From NCBI GenBank assembly GCA_002839335.1, contig PGXU01000011.1:1-64000 (forward strand): 64,000 nucleotides of DNA. Reading direction: 5' to 3'. The translations under genes and the position numbers were made by a program. The stretch is from Spirochaetae bacterium HGW-Spirochaetae-4. Lineage in GTDB: Bacteria > Spirochaetota > Spirochaetia > Sphaerochaetales > Sphaerochaetaceae. Positions within the stretch are counted from its first letter, which is position 1. Every line of letters starts with the position of its first letter. Positions 43,877 to 53,141 of this stretch are shown here, piece after piece. The notes under the pieces are model-generated. The model saw only the letters and a program-made list of their open reading frames with translations, was not told the origin of the DNA and searched no databases.

Positions 43877-44617
43877 ATGAATAAAAGACTTCGAATTTTT
43901 GCAGGACCCAACGGGTCTGGAAAAACTTCATTATACACATACCTTACTACCCAACACTATTTTCAACCCTATTTTTACATTAACGCCGATGTCATTTATA
44001 ATGAGTTGATTACAACGGGTTTCAGTGTTTCAAACTGGCCGATAGTCTTGGAAAAAGAAGTGATAATCGAGTATTTCAAAAATTCTACTTTTTCGCTGCA
44101 TCTGGATATCGATGAGGTATCCGAGGGATTGTCTGTCAAAGATAATAGCCTGTCTTGGAATAAATCGGAGCAACGGATAACCTATGTTTGTGCGGCATTG
44201 GCAGATTACCTGCGGCATGCGATGCTACAGTCCAATTCCTCCTTTTCCTGTGAAACCGTTTTTTCCCATGTGTCAAAATTGGAATTTATGAAAGACGCAA
44301 AATCGCAGGGATACAAAGTCTACTTGTATTTCATTTCTACCGAACAACCATTGATAAATATTGACAGAATACAAAACCGCGTCGATCAGGGTGGACACTC
44401 CGTTCCGGATGAAAAAATCTGTTCACGGTATTACCGCACTATGGATAACTTGCTTTCGGCTGTTAGACTGGCTGATAAGGCATATCTCTTTGATAATTCC
44501 GGGATTGAGGATGGAAAAATGTTCCAGAATTTCGCAGAAATTCAAAGAGGTGAAGTATCCTTGCTTACAGATACCACACCTGCGTGGTTTGAGGAATATA
44601 TCCTTAATCGATTATAA
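43877..44617 (+). CDS. Zeta-type toxin kinase
   Basis: 246-aa P-loop kinase. Walker A GPNGSGKT is at residues 10-17, INADVIYNE and FSCETVFSH follow, and LYFISTEQPLINIDRIQNRV and AYLFDNSG complete the zeta/PezT-like arrangement. Zeta toxins phosphorylate UDP-GlcNAc-type sugar nucleotides and so block cell-wall synthesis; whether this member does is not shown. It is coupled to the antitoxin gene (2-base gap). Confidence 0.85.
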   Translation: MNKRLRIFAGPNGSGKTSLYTYLTTQHYFQPYFYINADVIYNELITTGFSVSNWPIVLEKEVIIEYFKNSTFSLHLDIDEVSEGLSVKDNSLSWNKSEQRITYVCAALADYLRHAMLQSNSSFSCETVFSHVSKLEFMKDAKSQGYKVYLYFISTEQPLINIDRIQNRVDQGGHSVPDEKICSRYYRTMDNLLSAVRLADKAYLFDNSGIEDGKMFQNFAEIQRGEVSLLTDTTPAWFEEYILNRL

Positions 44618-44653
44618 TCAACCGTAATGGTTATTATTCCAACTTCATTCCCA

Positions 44654-44686
44654 GTGCCTGGCACCAACTTTAGGCACCAACTTTGG
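44654..44686. repeat. TGGCACC repeat
   Basis: GTGCCTGGCACCAACTTTAG followed by GCACCAACTTTGG. GTGCC/GGCAC form a dyad and the CACCAACTTT word is repeated in tandem. It sits where the 5' part of the HigB gene should be. Confidence 0.55.
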
Positions 44687-44687
44687 A

Positions 44688-44804
44688 ATGCATGCCGATG
44701 GGATTTGCTTGATGCTCTATACCTATGCAAAAAATGCCAGGGAGGATCTGACAAAAACACAGCTCCAGAGGCTTTCTGCATTGGTCAAGAAGGAGTTTAT
44801 ATGA
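44688..44804 (+). pseudogene. HigB/RelE-type toxin, 5' truncated
   Basis: Only the last 38 codons remain: ICLMLYTYAKNAREDLTKTQ then RLSALVKKEF, the C-terminal end of HigB/RelE-type ribonuclease toxins (normally about 100 aa). The upstream part is replaced by the TGGCACC repeat. Its stop overlaps the next start as ATGA, the usual higB-higA junction. It is probably inactive. Confidence 0.75.
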
Positions 44805-45090
44805 ACGAGAAGGATTTTGATTTGCTGTTGGAGAGTGTCAAGGAAGGTGGGGCCGTTCTTCGTAAGGAAAAAGAGCCTGCTAGGAAATTCGTTTTCTCCG
44901 CGCCCGATCTCAAGGCGATTCGAAAAATGCTAAGACAACCCAAATTGAATTCGCAAGGATGATTGGGGTGAGTGTCGGGACTTTGAGAAATTGGGAGCAA
45001 GGGAGAAGAACTCCTGACGGCCCTGCCCTTGCGTTGCTGAAAATCGCTTCTGTCGATCCTGAGTATATCAAGACGATTCTGTCTTCGTAG
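44801..45090 (+). pseudogene. HigA-type antitoxin with a poly-A frameshift
   Basis: The ATG at 44801 (AAGGAG, 5-base spacing) opens MNEKDFDLLLESVKEGGAVL through PDLKAIRK. The frame breaks at the A5 run at 44923-44927. One extra A would join it to KTTQIEFARMIGVSVGTLRN, WEQGRRTPDGPALALLKIAS and the stop at 45090: a complete XRE helix-turn-helix antitoxin of about 96 aa. As read, the product ends at 44962 without its DNA-binding half. A sequencing error in the homopolymer cannot be excluded. Confidence 0.75.
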
Positions 45091-45210
45091 GTGCTTGGTT
45101 CTCTTTTTGATTGCCAAACGAAGCGAGTGCAGGGAACGTAAGGTGACCGAAGGAACCTTTCATTTTTGTCCGCACCTCCATGTATATCCACATTATGGGA
45201 GGAATACCAA

Positions 45211-45729
45211 ATGGCTCGAAAAATTATCCGTGAACACAATGCAACCAACCAGATCGAGAACTCCATTTCAGCGGAATCCGAAGAGATGCCAGCTGTGGTC
45301 GGAGTCAACGAAAAATTCGATGCACTACGCGAATTCCTTGCTTTCAACAAAACAGAATGGTCTGAAATATTTGGCGTGTCACGAGTGGCCATCTACAGCT
45401 GGATCAAACATGAAATGGAACCATTGAAAGAAAATTCGGAGAAAATTGCGGCTATCTTCCACTTGGTGAAGGGTATTCCCAATCGCAACGGAGGGGATGC
45501 CATTTCCAGGGGATATCTGATTCAACCGATCACCCGATTGCAAAAATCGGTATATGAGTTTTTCAAGAGCCCGGGCGAGGAAATTCTAGCCATCGAAGAT
45601 TTGTCGGATATCTTGCGAGGCTTGTCGTTGATGACACAAAAGAACAACGATCGCATGAAGCGAATCCCAGGGGGCAGCAAATATAGCGAATGGAACCTCG
45701 ATAACAACTTGAGAAATTTATCACGATAG
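45211..45729 (+). CDS. HTH protein with an antitoxin-like leader
   Basis: 172 aa from the ATG at 45211 behind GGGAGG. Residues 1-12 (MARKIIREHNAT) are the same as in the zeta antitoxin, then the protein diverges. Residues 30-75 form an XRE-like helix-turn-helix (FDALREFLAFNKTEWSEIFGVSRVAIYSWIKHE). The C-terminal half is helical and ends basic. No toxin gene adjoins it, so it is either an orphan antitoxin or a regulator. The leader, ribosome binding site and first codons look copied from the antitoxin gene, or the reverse. Confidence 0.75.
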   Translation: MARKIIREHNATNQIENSISAESEEMPAVVGVNEKFDALREFLAFNKTEWSEIFGVSRVAIYSWIKHEMEPLKENSEKIAAIFHLVKGIPNRNGGDAISRGYLIQPITRLQKSVYEFFKSPGEEILAIEDLSDILRGLSLMTQKNNDRMKRIPGGSKYSEWNLDNNLRNLSR

Positions 45730-45769
45730 GGATTCTATGTATGTCGAAATGAACCAGAATGCACATTTT

Positions 45770-46963
45770 TCAGCTTGCAACCCAGCGAATCTCTCCGTTG
45801 ATAATTACGTGTGATAGTTCAATGTTATCATTGAAGATGCAGATATCAGCGTCTTTGCTTAAATCGAGAGATCCTTTTGTAGCGTCAATACCCAAAACCC
45901 TGGCTGGATTAATCGTCATCATACTGACAGCCTCCTCGATACGCACCCCGACCAATTTGTACATTGTGCGGACGCATCTATCGGAGGTACAAACGCTGCT
46001 GGCAAAAGACAAGTGGTCTGGGGTGAATGCAACACCATCTTCGATAACTGAATCCTGCCCGTTTTTGAGACTGCCCAACAACACGTGTTGGCCGTCCGCC
46101 ATCCCTGCTCCCCGTGACGAATCGGTGATCAATGAAATTTTATTCATGGGTTTACATTTCAGAATCAACTTGAGCAATTCAATCGGTAAATGTTTCCCAT
46201 CTGCTATGATTTCCACAGTCATATCGTCAATCAGATAGGCACTCTCCACTACACCAAGATATCTGAATGCGCTCTTACGGTGGAGAGTGGACATTCCCGA
46301 ATAGAGGTGGGTGATATGGGTATATCCTCGCTCGAATGCTTCAGCAACCTGTTGGTACACCGCGTCGGAGTGTCCTACAGCCGCCAAAATATGACGACTT
46401 TTTAGTTCTGCCACAAGTGCATACTCCTCATCCAATTCGGGAGCAACCGACATCCTAACGATATCGTCGGAATGATTGAGGATTTCCAAATAATGCTTCT
46501 TTGTAGGGACACGTAAATATCTCGGGTCCTGAGCTCCTCGTTGGGACGATGCGAAGTAAGGGCCTTCCAAATGGACTCCCAAAAGGTTTGGCCCATCAGT
46601 CAACATTTCCTTGGCATGGCGGTAAACATCAAGGAAATTAAAAAGATCTTCATCGGTCGAAGTCAACGTTGTCGGGACAATTGAAGTAGTACCATGCCTC
46701 ATATGGGTTTTCGCTGCTTCAATTATTGCTGTCTCGGTACCGTCCATGAAATCGTGACCACCGCCTCCATGCACATGCATATCGATGAAACCGGGACTAA
46801 CATAATTACCCTTGGCATCCAATATTTGGCAATTGCCGGGAATCTCTTCGCCTTTGAAGAATGAAACAATCTTCCCACCTTCCATGACCAGACCAATGTC
46901 AGAAATAGTTCTGAAAGGAGTCACCAGTTTTCCACCAACTATCGCGGTTCGTTTCATATCCAA
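45770..46963 (-). CDS. nagA: N-acetylglucosamine-6-phosphate deacetylase
   Basis: 397-aa amidohydrolase that gives glucosamine-6-phosphate and acetate. The metal-site motif is DMHVHGGGGHDFMDG; GVHLEGPYF carries the metal-binding Glu; HITHLYSGMSTLHRK stands for the usual HLFNAM; DSSRGAGMADGQH holds the catalytic Asp region. GGAGG precedes the ATG. It is the last gene of the minus-strand amino-sugar operon, 20 bases after nagB, and converges with the toxin-antitoxin islet. Confidence 0.94.
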   Translation of the reverse strand: MDMKRTAIVGGKLVTPFRTISDIGLVMEGGKIVSFFKGEEIPGNCQILDAKGNYVSPGFIDMHVHGGGGHDFMDGTETAIIEAAKTHMRHGTTSIVPTTLTSTDEDLFNFLDVYRHAKEMLTDGPNLLGVHLEGPYFASSQRGAQDPRYLRVPTKKHYLEILNHSDDIVRMSVAPELDEEYALVAELKSRHILAAVGHSDAVYQQVAEAFERGYTHITHLYSGMSTLHRKSAFRYLGVVESAYLIDDMTVEIIADGKHLPIELLKLILKCKPMNKISLITDSSRGAGMADGQHVLLGSLKNGQDSVIEDGVAFTPDHLSFASSVCTSDRCVRTMYKLVGVRIEEAVSMMTINPARVLGIDATKGSLDLSKDADICIFNDNIELSHVIINGEIRWVAS

Positions 46964-46983
46964 CCTCCAGACGGGTAACAGTA

Positions 46984-47715
46984 TTATGCAAGCAACGAAG
47001 CGGCATCCCTATCCAACACGATGACACAGTCAGGATGACTGCGTAGGATTGTTGCCGGAACCATCGGGGTTATTTCAGAACTCTCCAATGTATTTTTTAT
47101 CGCTTTCGCCTTGCGGATGCCAGGAACAGAACAGATAATCTTATTTGCCTGAAGAATCTGATGGACTGTCATCGAAATGGCTTTCTCAGGAACCTCTGCC
47201 AACGAGTGGAACCATCCTTCCGAAACTTGTTGCTGTTTGCAATCTTCATCCAAATCCACCACGATATAAGCATCATCGATAAGAAAATCGGCCGGGGGAT
47301 CATTGAAGGCAATATGGCTGTTTTCACCAATTCCAATGAATGCGACATCGATTGGTTTGGTTCTCATTGAGCGGGTAAGTTGCTCGATGTGCTTCTCGAT
47401 ATCATTCTCTCCATCGACATAGTGAACCTCTTTGGGATGGACTATATCGACGAATCGCTCCTTCAGATATTTCCGAAAACTGGCGACATGTGTTATCGGG
47501 AGATTACAATATTCATCCAGATGGTACATTGAAACTTTTTCCCATGCAACATCCATCATCACCAGATGACGGAGCATCTCGAATTGAGAGGCTCCGGTAG
47601 CAAGGATAATCCGGGCCTCACCATTCTTCAAAATCGCAGCCCTGATAGCTTCTGCTCCAACAGTAGCAGCATATTTTCCCATTTCAACTTCATTCTCTTT
47701 CGTAAAAACTTCCAT
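46984..47715 (-). CDS. nagB: Glucosamine-6-phosphate deaminase
   Basis: 243 aa. Converts glucosamine-6-phosphate to fructose-6-phosphate and ammonia. LATGASQFEMLRHL is the phosphate-binding loop (usually GSTP), SMYHLDEYCNLP carries the active-site Asp-Glu, and GIGENSHIAFNDPPADF the catalytic loop. Slightly shorter than E. coli NagB, lacking part of its allosteric C-terminus. With nagA it funnels GlcNAc-6-phosphate into glycolysis. No sugar kinase or PTS gene is in the operon, so phosphorylation must come from elsewhere. Confidence 0.92.
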   Translation of the reverse strand: MEVFTKENEVEMGKYAATVGAEAIRAAILKNGEARIILATGASQFEMLRHLVMMDVAWEKVSMYHLDEYCNLPITHVASFRKYLKERFVDIVHPKEVHYVDGENDIEKHIEQLTRSMRTKPIDVAFIGIGENSHIAFNDPPADFLIDDAYIVVDLDEDCKQQQVSEGWFHSLAEVPEKAISMTVHQILQANKIICSVPGIRKAKAIKNTLESSEITPMVPATILRSHPDCVIVLDRDAASLLA

Positions 47716-47748
47716 GTTAAACCTATCTTTATATTAAAATTTTTATTA

Positions 47749-49017
47749 TCACAAATTCCCGTTCTCATCGAACTCCAATTCCTTAGGGCCCCCAAGAATC
47801 TCTATGTCGGGATTCCTGCATGCATCGTCGAGCATGCTTTCCGATATTTCGATATCGTAGGCTTCGAGCGTGTTGTGCATCCGAACCAGGCGAATATTTT
47901 CCCTATCAACATCCACACTACCACGAATGCAGGCGGCTATGGCGTAATAGTCGTTTTTGAGAATCATTGGGATGCGCACTCCGTCGAAAATCGTCGCAGT
48001 GATCGCATTCACATAACTCTCTTCCAGAGCACACTTGTCGAACATTCGCCTGGTACAGACATCAGCCCAACCGGCACCGAGCATACCTCCATGGCTCTCA
48101 GCCGATATATCAAGAATGGCCACCTTTTGGATACTCTCCTCGGCGGTTACATAAGGAGTGCCGAAACGTGTCGTTATATAGGGATCCATCCCGTCACCGC
48201 TGATATTCTTGCCTATCTCATCAAGAACCAAAACAGCAACATCTTTGAACATAAGTCTAGGCAATAAAGTGTAAGCCTTCTGTAATAGAACAGGCTCACG
48301 AGAGGGTATGTCATTAGCTGGGATGCATTCAATTAAATACGTTTTGTGATAGGCATTTTCAATGATACCAACACCAAAAAGGATATTACAATTCTCCAAA
48401 ATGACATTCGCGAACATGGGGATATATTTGGCGAGATATTTAGCCCCCGCGTTGTGGCAGACAGCTGCGCCATGCTGTTTCCCCAACCCGATGGTCATCA
48501 TTTTCATAAGTCCGCTCTCGTATGGACCTGAAAACCCTGAATGTGGCCTGATCTTACCGACAACTATAATACCTTGTGCGGCGTTCGCCAATGCATCGAT
48601 ATGAACAGAGTGCCCTTCAGGTGAATTTCCGACAGATACAGTCTCCATTGAGGAGAGAATTGGACAACCGACACGCTCCTCGGTTATACCATAGGAATTT
48701 AGAATGTGCTTCTGTCCCTCCGCAGTCCCACCACCATGGCTTCCCATGGCTGGTATTACGAAGGGTTCGGCACCCTGCCGTTGCAAAAGACGGACAATCG
48801 TTCTGAGAATAATATCGAGATTGTGTATAGGACGACTACTGGCGGTAATAGCGATTCGCATCCCTGGCCTAATTGTTTCCAAGATTCTCGACTGCCCCAT
48901 CTGCTCTTCTACAACTGGAACCGGATCTTCAATCCGATTATCCTCGAAATGCTGACGAACTCTTACCATCCGAGGCAGTTTCACTTGTCCTATCGCTTCG
49001 TACAGACTCTCTCCCAT
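47749..49017 (-). CDS. LarA-family (DUF2088) racemase/epimerase homologue
   Basis: 422 aa, cytoplasmic. GMRIAITASSRPIHNLD, AMGSHGGGTAEGQ, VVGKIRPHSGFSGPYESG, LMKMMTIGLGKQHGA and VCHNAG line up with the LarA fold, whose members use a nickel-pincer cofactor to racemise lactate or epimerise other alpha-hydroxyacids. Several cofactor-site His and Lys positions look present. In this operon the substrate could be a sugar acid arriving through the TRAP system. No larB, larC or larE is in the window. Confidence 0.8.
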   Translation of the reverse strand: MGESLYEAIGQVKLPRMVRVRQHFEDNRIEDPVPVVEEQMGQSRILETIRPGMRIAITASSRPIHNLDIILRTIVRLLQRQGAEPFVIPAMGSHGGGTAEGQKHILNSYGITEERVGCPILSSMETVSVGNSPEGHSVHIDALANAAQGIIVVGKIRPHSGFSGPYESGLMKMMTIGLGKQHGAAVCHNAGAKYLAKYIPMFANVILENCNILFGVGIIENAYHKTYLIECIPANDIPSREPVLLQKAYTLLPRLMFKDVAVLVLDEIGKNISGDGMDPYITTRFGTPYVTAEESIQKVAILDISAESHGGMLGAGWADVCTRRMFDKCALEESYVNAITATIFDGVRIPMILKNDYYAIAACIRGSVDVDRENIRLVRMHNTLEAYDIEISESMLDDACRNPDIEILGGPKELEFDENGNL

Positions 49018-49106
49018 GACTCATCCCTTTACCACACGAATTACAATCGGAGGGGACGATACCCCCCTCCTACAGTTGTTGGAGCATCCCATTATCAATT
49101 TGACAA

Positions 49107-50186
49107 TCAGTAGGAAAGCTCCATAATCTTTCCATTTTCCACACTTTCGTGGGCCTTCTGGCACATTATTGTAGACACCAATGCTTCGTCTCCGGTTGGA
49201 TATTCAGCTTTTAGATCCTTCAAACCAATACCGTCAGTTATCATTTTGTTTACTAGCCGGAGGAAGTAGAGCATCGATTCAACTGTGTATCCAACTGGTA
49301 TCGAACCAGCTACGGGATCGTCCACCTGCAGTTGTCCATAGGGATTAATCACCAGGCTTGAACCACTGCTCTCATAAGCGGCCACAACTCCTCTATCCTG
49401 ACTATCGACCTCTTGCATGCCGTCGGTTCCTACAATTCGAATCTGTTGGTTGACGACTGAGCAGAAACTGTTGGGGATTATCCATGAAGAGTCCACAGAA
49501 ATAGTCGCTCCGCTGGGGAACTCGAATTTTGCTTGGATGGAATCGTAGCTGTCAATCCCCAAGGAGATCAGTTTCTTCTTATGTCCGGTTGCGTAGACCT
49601 TGTGGGGTTTTTCTCCGAGCAACCAGTAGATGAGGTCGAAAAAATGGATACCAAGGAACCAAGCGGGAGAACTATTATGAGCCCAGGTCTTGAACCATTC
49701 GGTTGGTACAAGAATCTTGTCTTCCATACAAACATATCCATATTCGACTTGTCCCAGTTTCCCTTCTTTTATCGCCCTTCTCAACTGTATGTGTCCCGGA
49801 TCGAAACGCTTGTGAAAATCTACGTAAAGCATCACATTGTTGGCTCTTGCACAAGCAATCATCCTCTTGGCGGCTTCAATGTCGGTTGAAAGTGGTTTCT
49901 GCACGAGAATATGTATTCCTTTATTCGCAGCATCAAGAACACAAGCCTCGTGTAAAAAATCTGGGGTTACGATTGCGACCGCATCGAGCTGTTCTTTATC
50001 GAACATCTCGTTATAGTCCAAATAGCCCCGTATTCCGTAAGTTTTCGCGACTTTATCCAAGGCTTCCTGTCTCACATCGGCGACTGCGACGAAATCGATT
50101 TCTGATCGTTTATGGGCACCATAATAGGCATTGATCAAGACACTGCCGTATAAACCGGCACCAACCACACCAACTTTCATTTTCAT
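49107..50186 (-). CDS. Gfo/Idh/MocA-family oxidoreductase
   Basis: 359 aa. The N-terminal Rossmann domain has KVGVVGAGLYGSVLINAYYG, the second strand ends in VAVADVR, and VLVQKPLSTDIEAAKRMI holds the Glu/Gln-Lys-Pro motif with catalytic Lys. The C-terminal domain has HKRFDPGHIQLRRAIKEGKLG and SPAWFLGIHFFDLIYWLLG. NAD-dependent oxidation of a hydroxyl on the imported sugar is likely. GGAGA precedes the ATG. Confidence 0.88.
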   Translation of the reverse strand: MKMKVGVVGAGLYGSVLINAYYGAHKRSEIDFVAVADVRQEALDKVAKTYGIRGYLDYNEMFDKEQLDAVAIVTPDFLHEACVLDAANKGIHILVQKPLSTDIEAAKRMIACARANNVMLYVDFHKRFDPGHIQLRRAIKEGKLGQVEYGYVCMEDKILVPTEWFKTWAHNSSPAWFLGIHFFDLIYWLLGEKPHKVYATGHKKKLISLGIDSYDSIQAKFEFPSGATISVDSSWIIPNSFCSVVNQQIRIVGTDGMQEVDSQDRGVVAAYESSGSSLVINPYGQLQVDDPVAGSIPVGYTVESMLYFLRLVNKMITDGIGLKDLKAEYPTGDEALVSTIMCQKAHESVENGKIMELSY

Positions 50187-50235
50187 ATTCTCTCCTTTTG
50201 TACTCTACCTACAAGTATGTTTATATTTTAAAATC

Positions 50236-51522
50236 TCAAGCGAATCCCAACAATCTCGGGAGCCACATGGTGACAGGCTCAACGTAAGTGACAAGCAACA
50301 ATGAGACAAACAATGGTATCCACCAGGGCATCACCATCTTGACCACTTTATTCAAGGGGTGACCAGATGTCGATGAGAGCATATAGAGTGAGAATCCTAC
50401 GGGAGGAGTCAACAATCCTATCATCATATTCAAGGTAAGGATGATTCCCATGTGGATAGGATGGATACCCGCAATCAACATAAGTGGGGTGAGAATCGGC
50501 AAAGTTATCATGATCGCCGCTACGACTTCGACGAACATACCGAGGAAGAGAAGGAAAATATTGATTATCATGAGAATGATGATCCTGTTCGAGGTGAATG
50601 AGAGGATGAACTGCACAATAACCTTGTCTACTTTCTCATAGGTTAAAATCCATGCGAACAAGGACGCTGTAACAACGACCGCAATGGATGGACCGACTTG
50701 CCGTACCGAGATGAGTAGTAACTTCGGCAAGCTCGATATTTTCATATCTCGGTACACCAGGCAGGATACGATGAGCCCATATGTGATTGCGATAAGTGCC
50801 GCTTCAGTCGGGGTGAACATTCCTCCCCATATCCCGCCGAGCATAATCACAGGAAACAACAAAGCAGGCAAGGCTCCCCAGAATGAGGTGAATATCTCTT
50901 TGAGTGTCGCTCTCTTATGCTTGGGATAATCTCGCTTTTTCACGATGAAATAGATGTAAATGCATAGGACAATACTTAATAGAATCCCAGGGCCGATGCC
51001 CGCCAAGAACATACCTCCGACAGAAACTCCCGCCATTGAGGCGTAAATGACGAAGGGAATACTCGGGGGTATGATCGGACCGACAGTACTGCTGGCTCCA
51101 GTTACACCAAGGATGATGTCGTCATCGTAATTCTCATCACGCATGGCCTTCATCTCGATGACTCCCAATCCTCCGACATCTGCAAGGGCCGATCCACTAA
51201 TACCACTGAAGATGAGGCTGGAAAAGACGTTTACATAGGCCAAACCTCCCCTAAAATGACCGAAAAGTTGTTTCGAAAATCCAAAAATCCTATCAGTCAC
51301 GCCCCCGTTGTTCATAATCTGGGCAGCAAGGATGAAAAAAGGTACAGCCAACAAAGTGAAAGAGTTGGGCGCGTTCATCATTTTGCTCATACCAGTCATT
51401 AGTGAAAGGTCAGTGTTGAAATTGAAATACACCAAGGATGATCCGAGTAGACATAGGTACAGGGGGGTGCGTATTACCAAAAGAACAACGAATGCCAGGA
51501 AAAACAGAGTCACAGGTTCCAT
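50236..51522 (-). CDS. TRAP transporter large permease (DctM family)
   Basis: 428 aa, about 12 transmembrane segments. GSALADVGGLGVIEMKAM, SSTVGPIIPPSIPFVIYASM, FTPTEAALIAITYGLIV and NMMIGLLTPPVGFSLYML are the DctM landmarks. It follows dctQ by 6 bases. It is more similar in operon setting to sugar-acid TRAP systems of the SiaM group than to dicarboxylate ones, but that is a judgement from context. Confidence 0.92.
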   Translation of the reverse strand: MEPVTLFFLAFVVLLVIRTPLYLCLLGSSLVYFNFNTDLSLMTGMSKMMNAPNSFTLLAVPFFILAAQIMNNGGVTDRIFGFSKQLFGHFRGGLAYVNVFSSLIFSGISGSALADVGGLGVIEMKAMRDENYDDDIILGVTGASSTVGPIIPPSIPFVIYASMAGVSVGGMFLAGIGPGILLSIVLCIYIYFIVKKRDYPKHKRATLKEIFTSFWGALPALLFPVIMLGGIWGGMFTPTEAALIAITYGLIVSCLVYRDMKISSLPKLLLISVRQVGPSIAVVVTASLFAWILTYEKVDKVIVQFILSFTSNRIIILMIINIFLLFLGMFVEVVAAIMITLPILTPLMLIAGIHPIHMGIILTLNMMIGLLTPPVGFSLYMLSSTSGHPLNKVVKMVMPWWIPLFVSLLLVTYVEPVTMWLPRLLGFA

Positions 51523-51528
51523 ATACGC

Positions 51529-52038
51529 TCACTCCTTTACCGTGTCGACAGGTTGCATGGACTCAGTCTTCTTAAAGAGAAGCTTGACAGCCACAACAAG
51601 ATGGACCCCTCGTCGGATGAAAGCCAGAAAAAAACCAACGCACATTGAGGCGGCGACGACACTCATGGAGACTCCGAAGGCGGGTGATTGCAAAATCTTT
51701 TGAAACGAGAAGAATTTAACTGACCAGAAGAACATGACAGCGAACATGTAACTACCAAGACTCTTTTCTATTACGTGTAGCAGCAAATTGGGTTTCCCTT
51801 TAAGAAATTTTACAAAGACATCGACTGCGAAATGATCTTGGTACTTCTCTCCCATTGCTATACAAATATATACACACCAGACATACGAGAATCTGGCGAT
51901 TTCCTCGGTATAAAGAAGCGGTCTTTTCAACACAATCCTGAAGAATATCTGGGCAGCTACGGCAACACACATGATAGCGAAAAACGCAGGGGCTACATAA
52001 TCTTCGAATGAGTTGAGAATCGCCAATAGCTTCTTCAC
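51529..52038 (-). CDS. TRAP transporter small permease (DctQ family)
   Basis: 169 aa with four hydrophobic helices. VAAQIFFRIVLKRPLLYTEEIARFSYVW after helix 1 is the conserved DctQ segment with the acidic pair. GEKYQDHFAVDVFVKF follows helix 2. It lies between dctP and dctM and forms the membrane complex with DctM. Confidence 0.9.
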   Translation of the reverse strand: MKKLLAILNSFEDYVAPAFFAIMCVAVAAQIFFRIVLKRPLLYTEEIARFSYVWCVYICIAMGEKYQDHFAVDVFVKFLKGKPNLLLHVIEKSLGSYMFAVMFFWSVKFFSFQKILQSPAFGVSMSVVAASMCVGFFLAFIRRGVHLVVAVKLLFKKTESMQPVDTVKE

Positions 52039-52124
52039 AAAAGACTCCTTGATTATCTTGTGGTTATATCCTGAACAAGTGGCCGAGCATTTGATACAAC
52101 GGCCACTTGTCGGAACTTTGTTGC

Positions 52125-53141
52125 CTACTTGTAAGAAGCTTTGAAAGCCTCAAGACCATTAATCACTGACATCCACTCTTTATCATTGCCAAAGGTGGAA
52201 GCTATGATTTTTTTTGCGTTCGCTCTAAAAGGAGCCAAATCAGGTTCAAGAATCGTCATGCCTTTGCTCCGAAGGAAGTCGAGTCCTTCCTTGGTGTTTT
52301 TGTTGATTCTCTCCTCTATGACTGGACGATACTTTGCCAGTACTGTTGTAATCACATTACGCTGATCGTCTGTAAGACTCTTCCATATCACTTCTGAAGC
52401 ATGGACAGTACCCAAATGGACAGAGTGCCTAGTCAACACCAAAGTATCCTGAACTTCGTAGAATTTTTGAGCAATAATCGTCGGTACAGGATTTTCCTGC
52501 CCAACGACAACACCTGTCTGAAGAGCCATGTACAACTCACTGAAGTTAATGGGTACGGGACTGGCGCCGAGTGAACCGACAACAGTTTTTGCAACCGGTG
52601 TATCCATACAACGGACAGCTTTCCCTGCCAGGTCCGCAGGTGTTCTCACATTGACTTTATTGATAGTCAGATTCCGGTCCCCGAAATACCAGACATCAAG
52701 GGTGCGTACACCACTTTTGGCTTGGATATCAGTGAATATCTTCTGGCCGGCCGGTGATTCAAAAAAGGCATACCCTTGAGCCGCGTTATCGAAAGCGTAT
52801 GGAAGGGACATTACCTGCACGGGGTCATAGAACGAGGCGAGGATACTGGGACCTGAAGTCAAGAGAGCCAACGAACCTGTGCGCAACATATCGATGGCTT
52901 CAGCCTGTGTGCCTAAAACGCCACTCGGATACATTGTAACTTTCAAAGTTCCATTTGAATTTTTTTCAATCTCCTCGGCAATCATGTACCCAACGTCAGT
53001 CCATGGATGCCCGTCCGGTTCAGGTTGGTACCACTTCAATTCGACAACCTTGCCGACTGAAGAAGCTTCCTCTGCCTGAGCTGCGGCGAAAATACTTGTC
53101 GCCACCAACATAATTAGAAAAATCGCCATCAGTTTTTTCAT
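52125..53141 (-). CDS. TRAP transporter solute-binding protein (DctP family)
   Basis: 338 aa from the ATG at 53141 (GGGAGG, 5-base spacing). Signal peptide KKLMAIFLIMLVATSIFAAA is followed by QAEEAS. Then WYQPEPDGHPWTDVGYMIAE, VTMYPSGVLGTQAEAIDML, DLAGKAVRCMDTPVAKTVV with the substrate-binding Arg, PVPINFSELYMALQTGVVVGQENP. First gene of the minus-strand operon dctP-dctQ-dctM-gfo/idh-larA-nagB-nagA. A LacI-type operator lies 92 bases upstream. Confidence 0.92.
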   Translation of the reverse strand: MKKLMAIFLIMLVATSIFAAAQAEEASSVGKVVELKWYQPEPDGHPWTDVGYMIAEEIEKNSNGTLKVTMYPSGVLGTQAEAIDMLRTGSLALLTSGPSILASFYDPVQVMSLPYAFDNAAQGYAFFESPAGQKIFTDIQAKSGVRTLDVWYFGDRNLTINKVNVRTPADLAGKAVRCMDTPVAKTVVGSLGASPVPINFSELYMALQTGVVVGQENPVPTIIAQKFYEVQDTLVLTRHSVHLGTVHASEVIWKSLTDDQRNVITTVLAKYRPVIEERINKNTKEGLDFLRSKGMTILEPDLAPFRANAKKIIASTFGNDKEWMSVINGLEAFKASYK

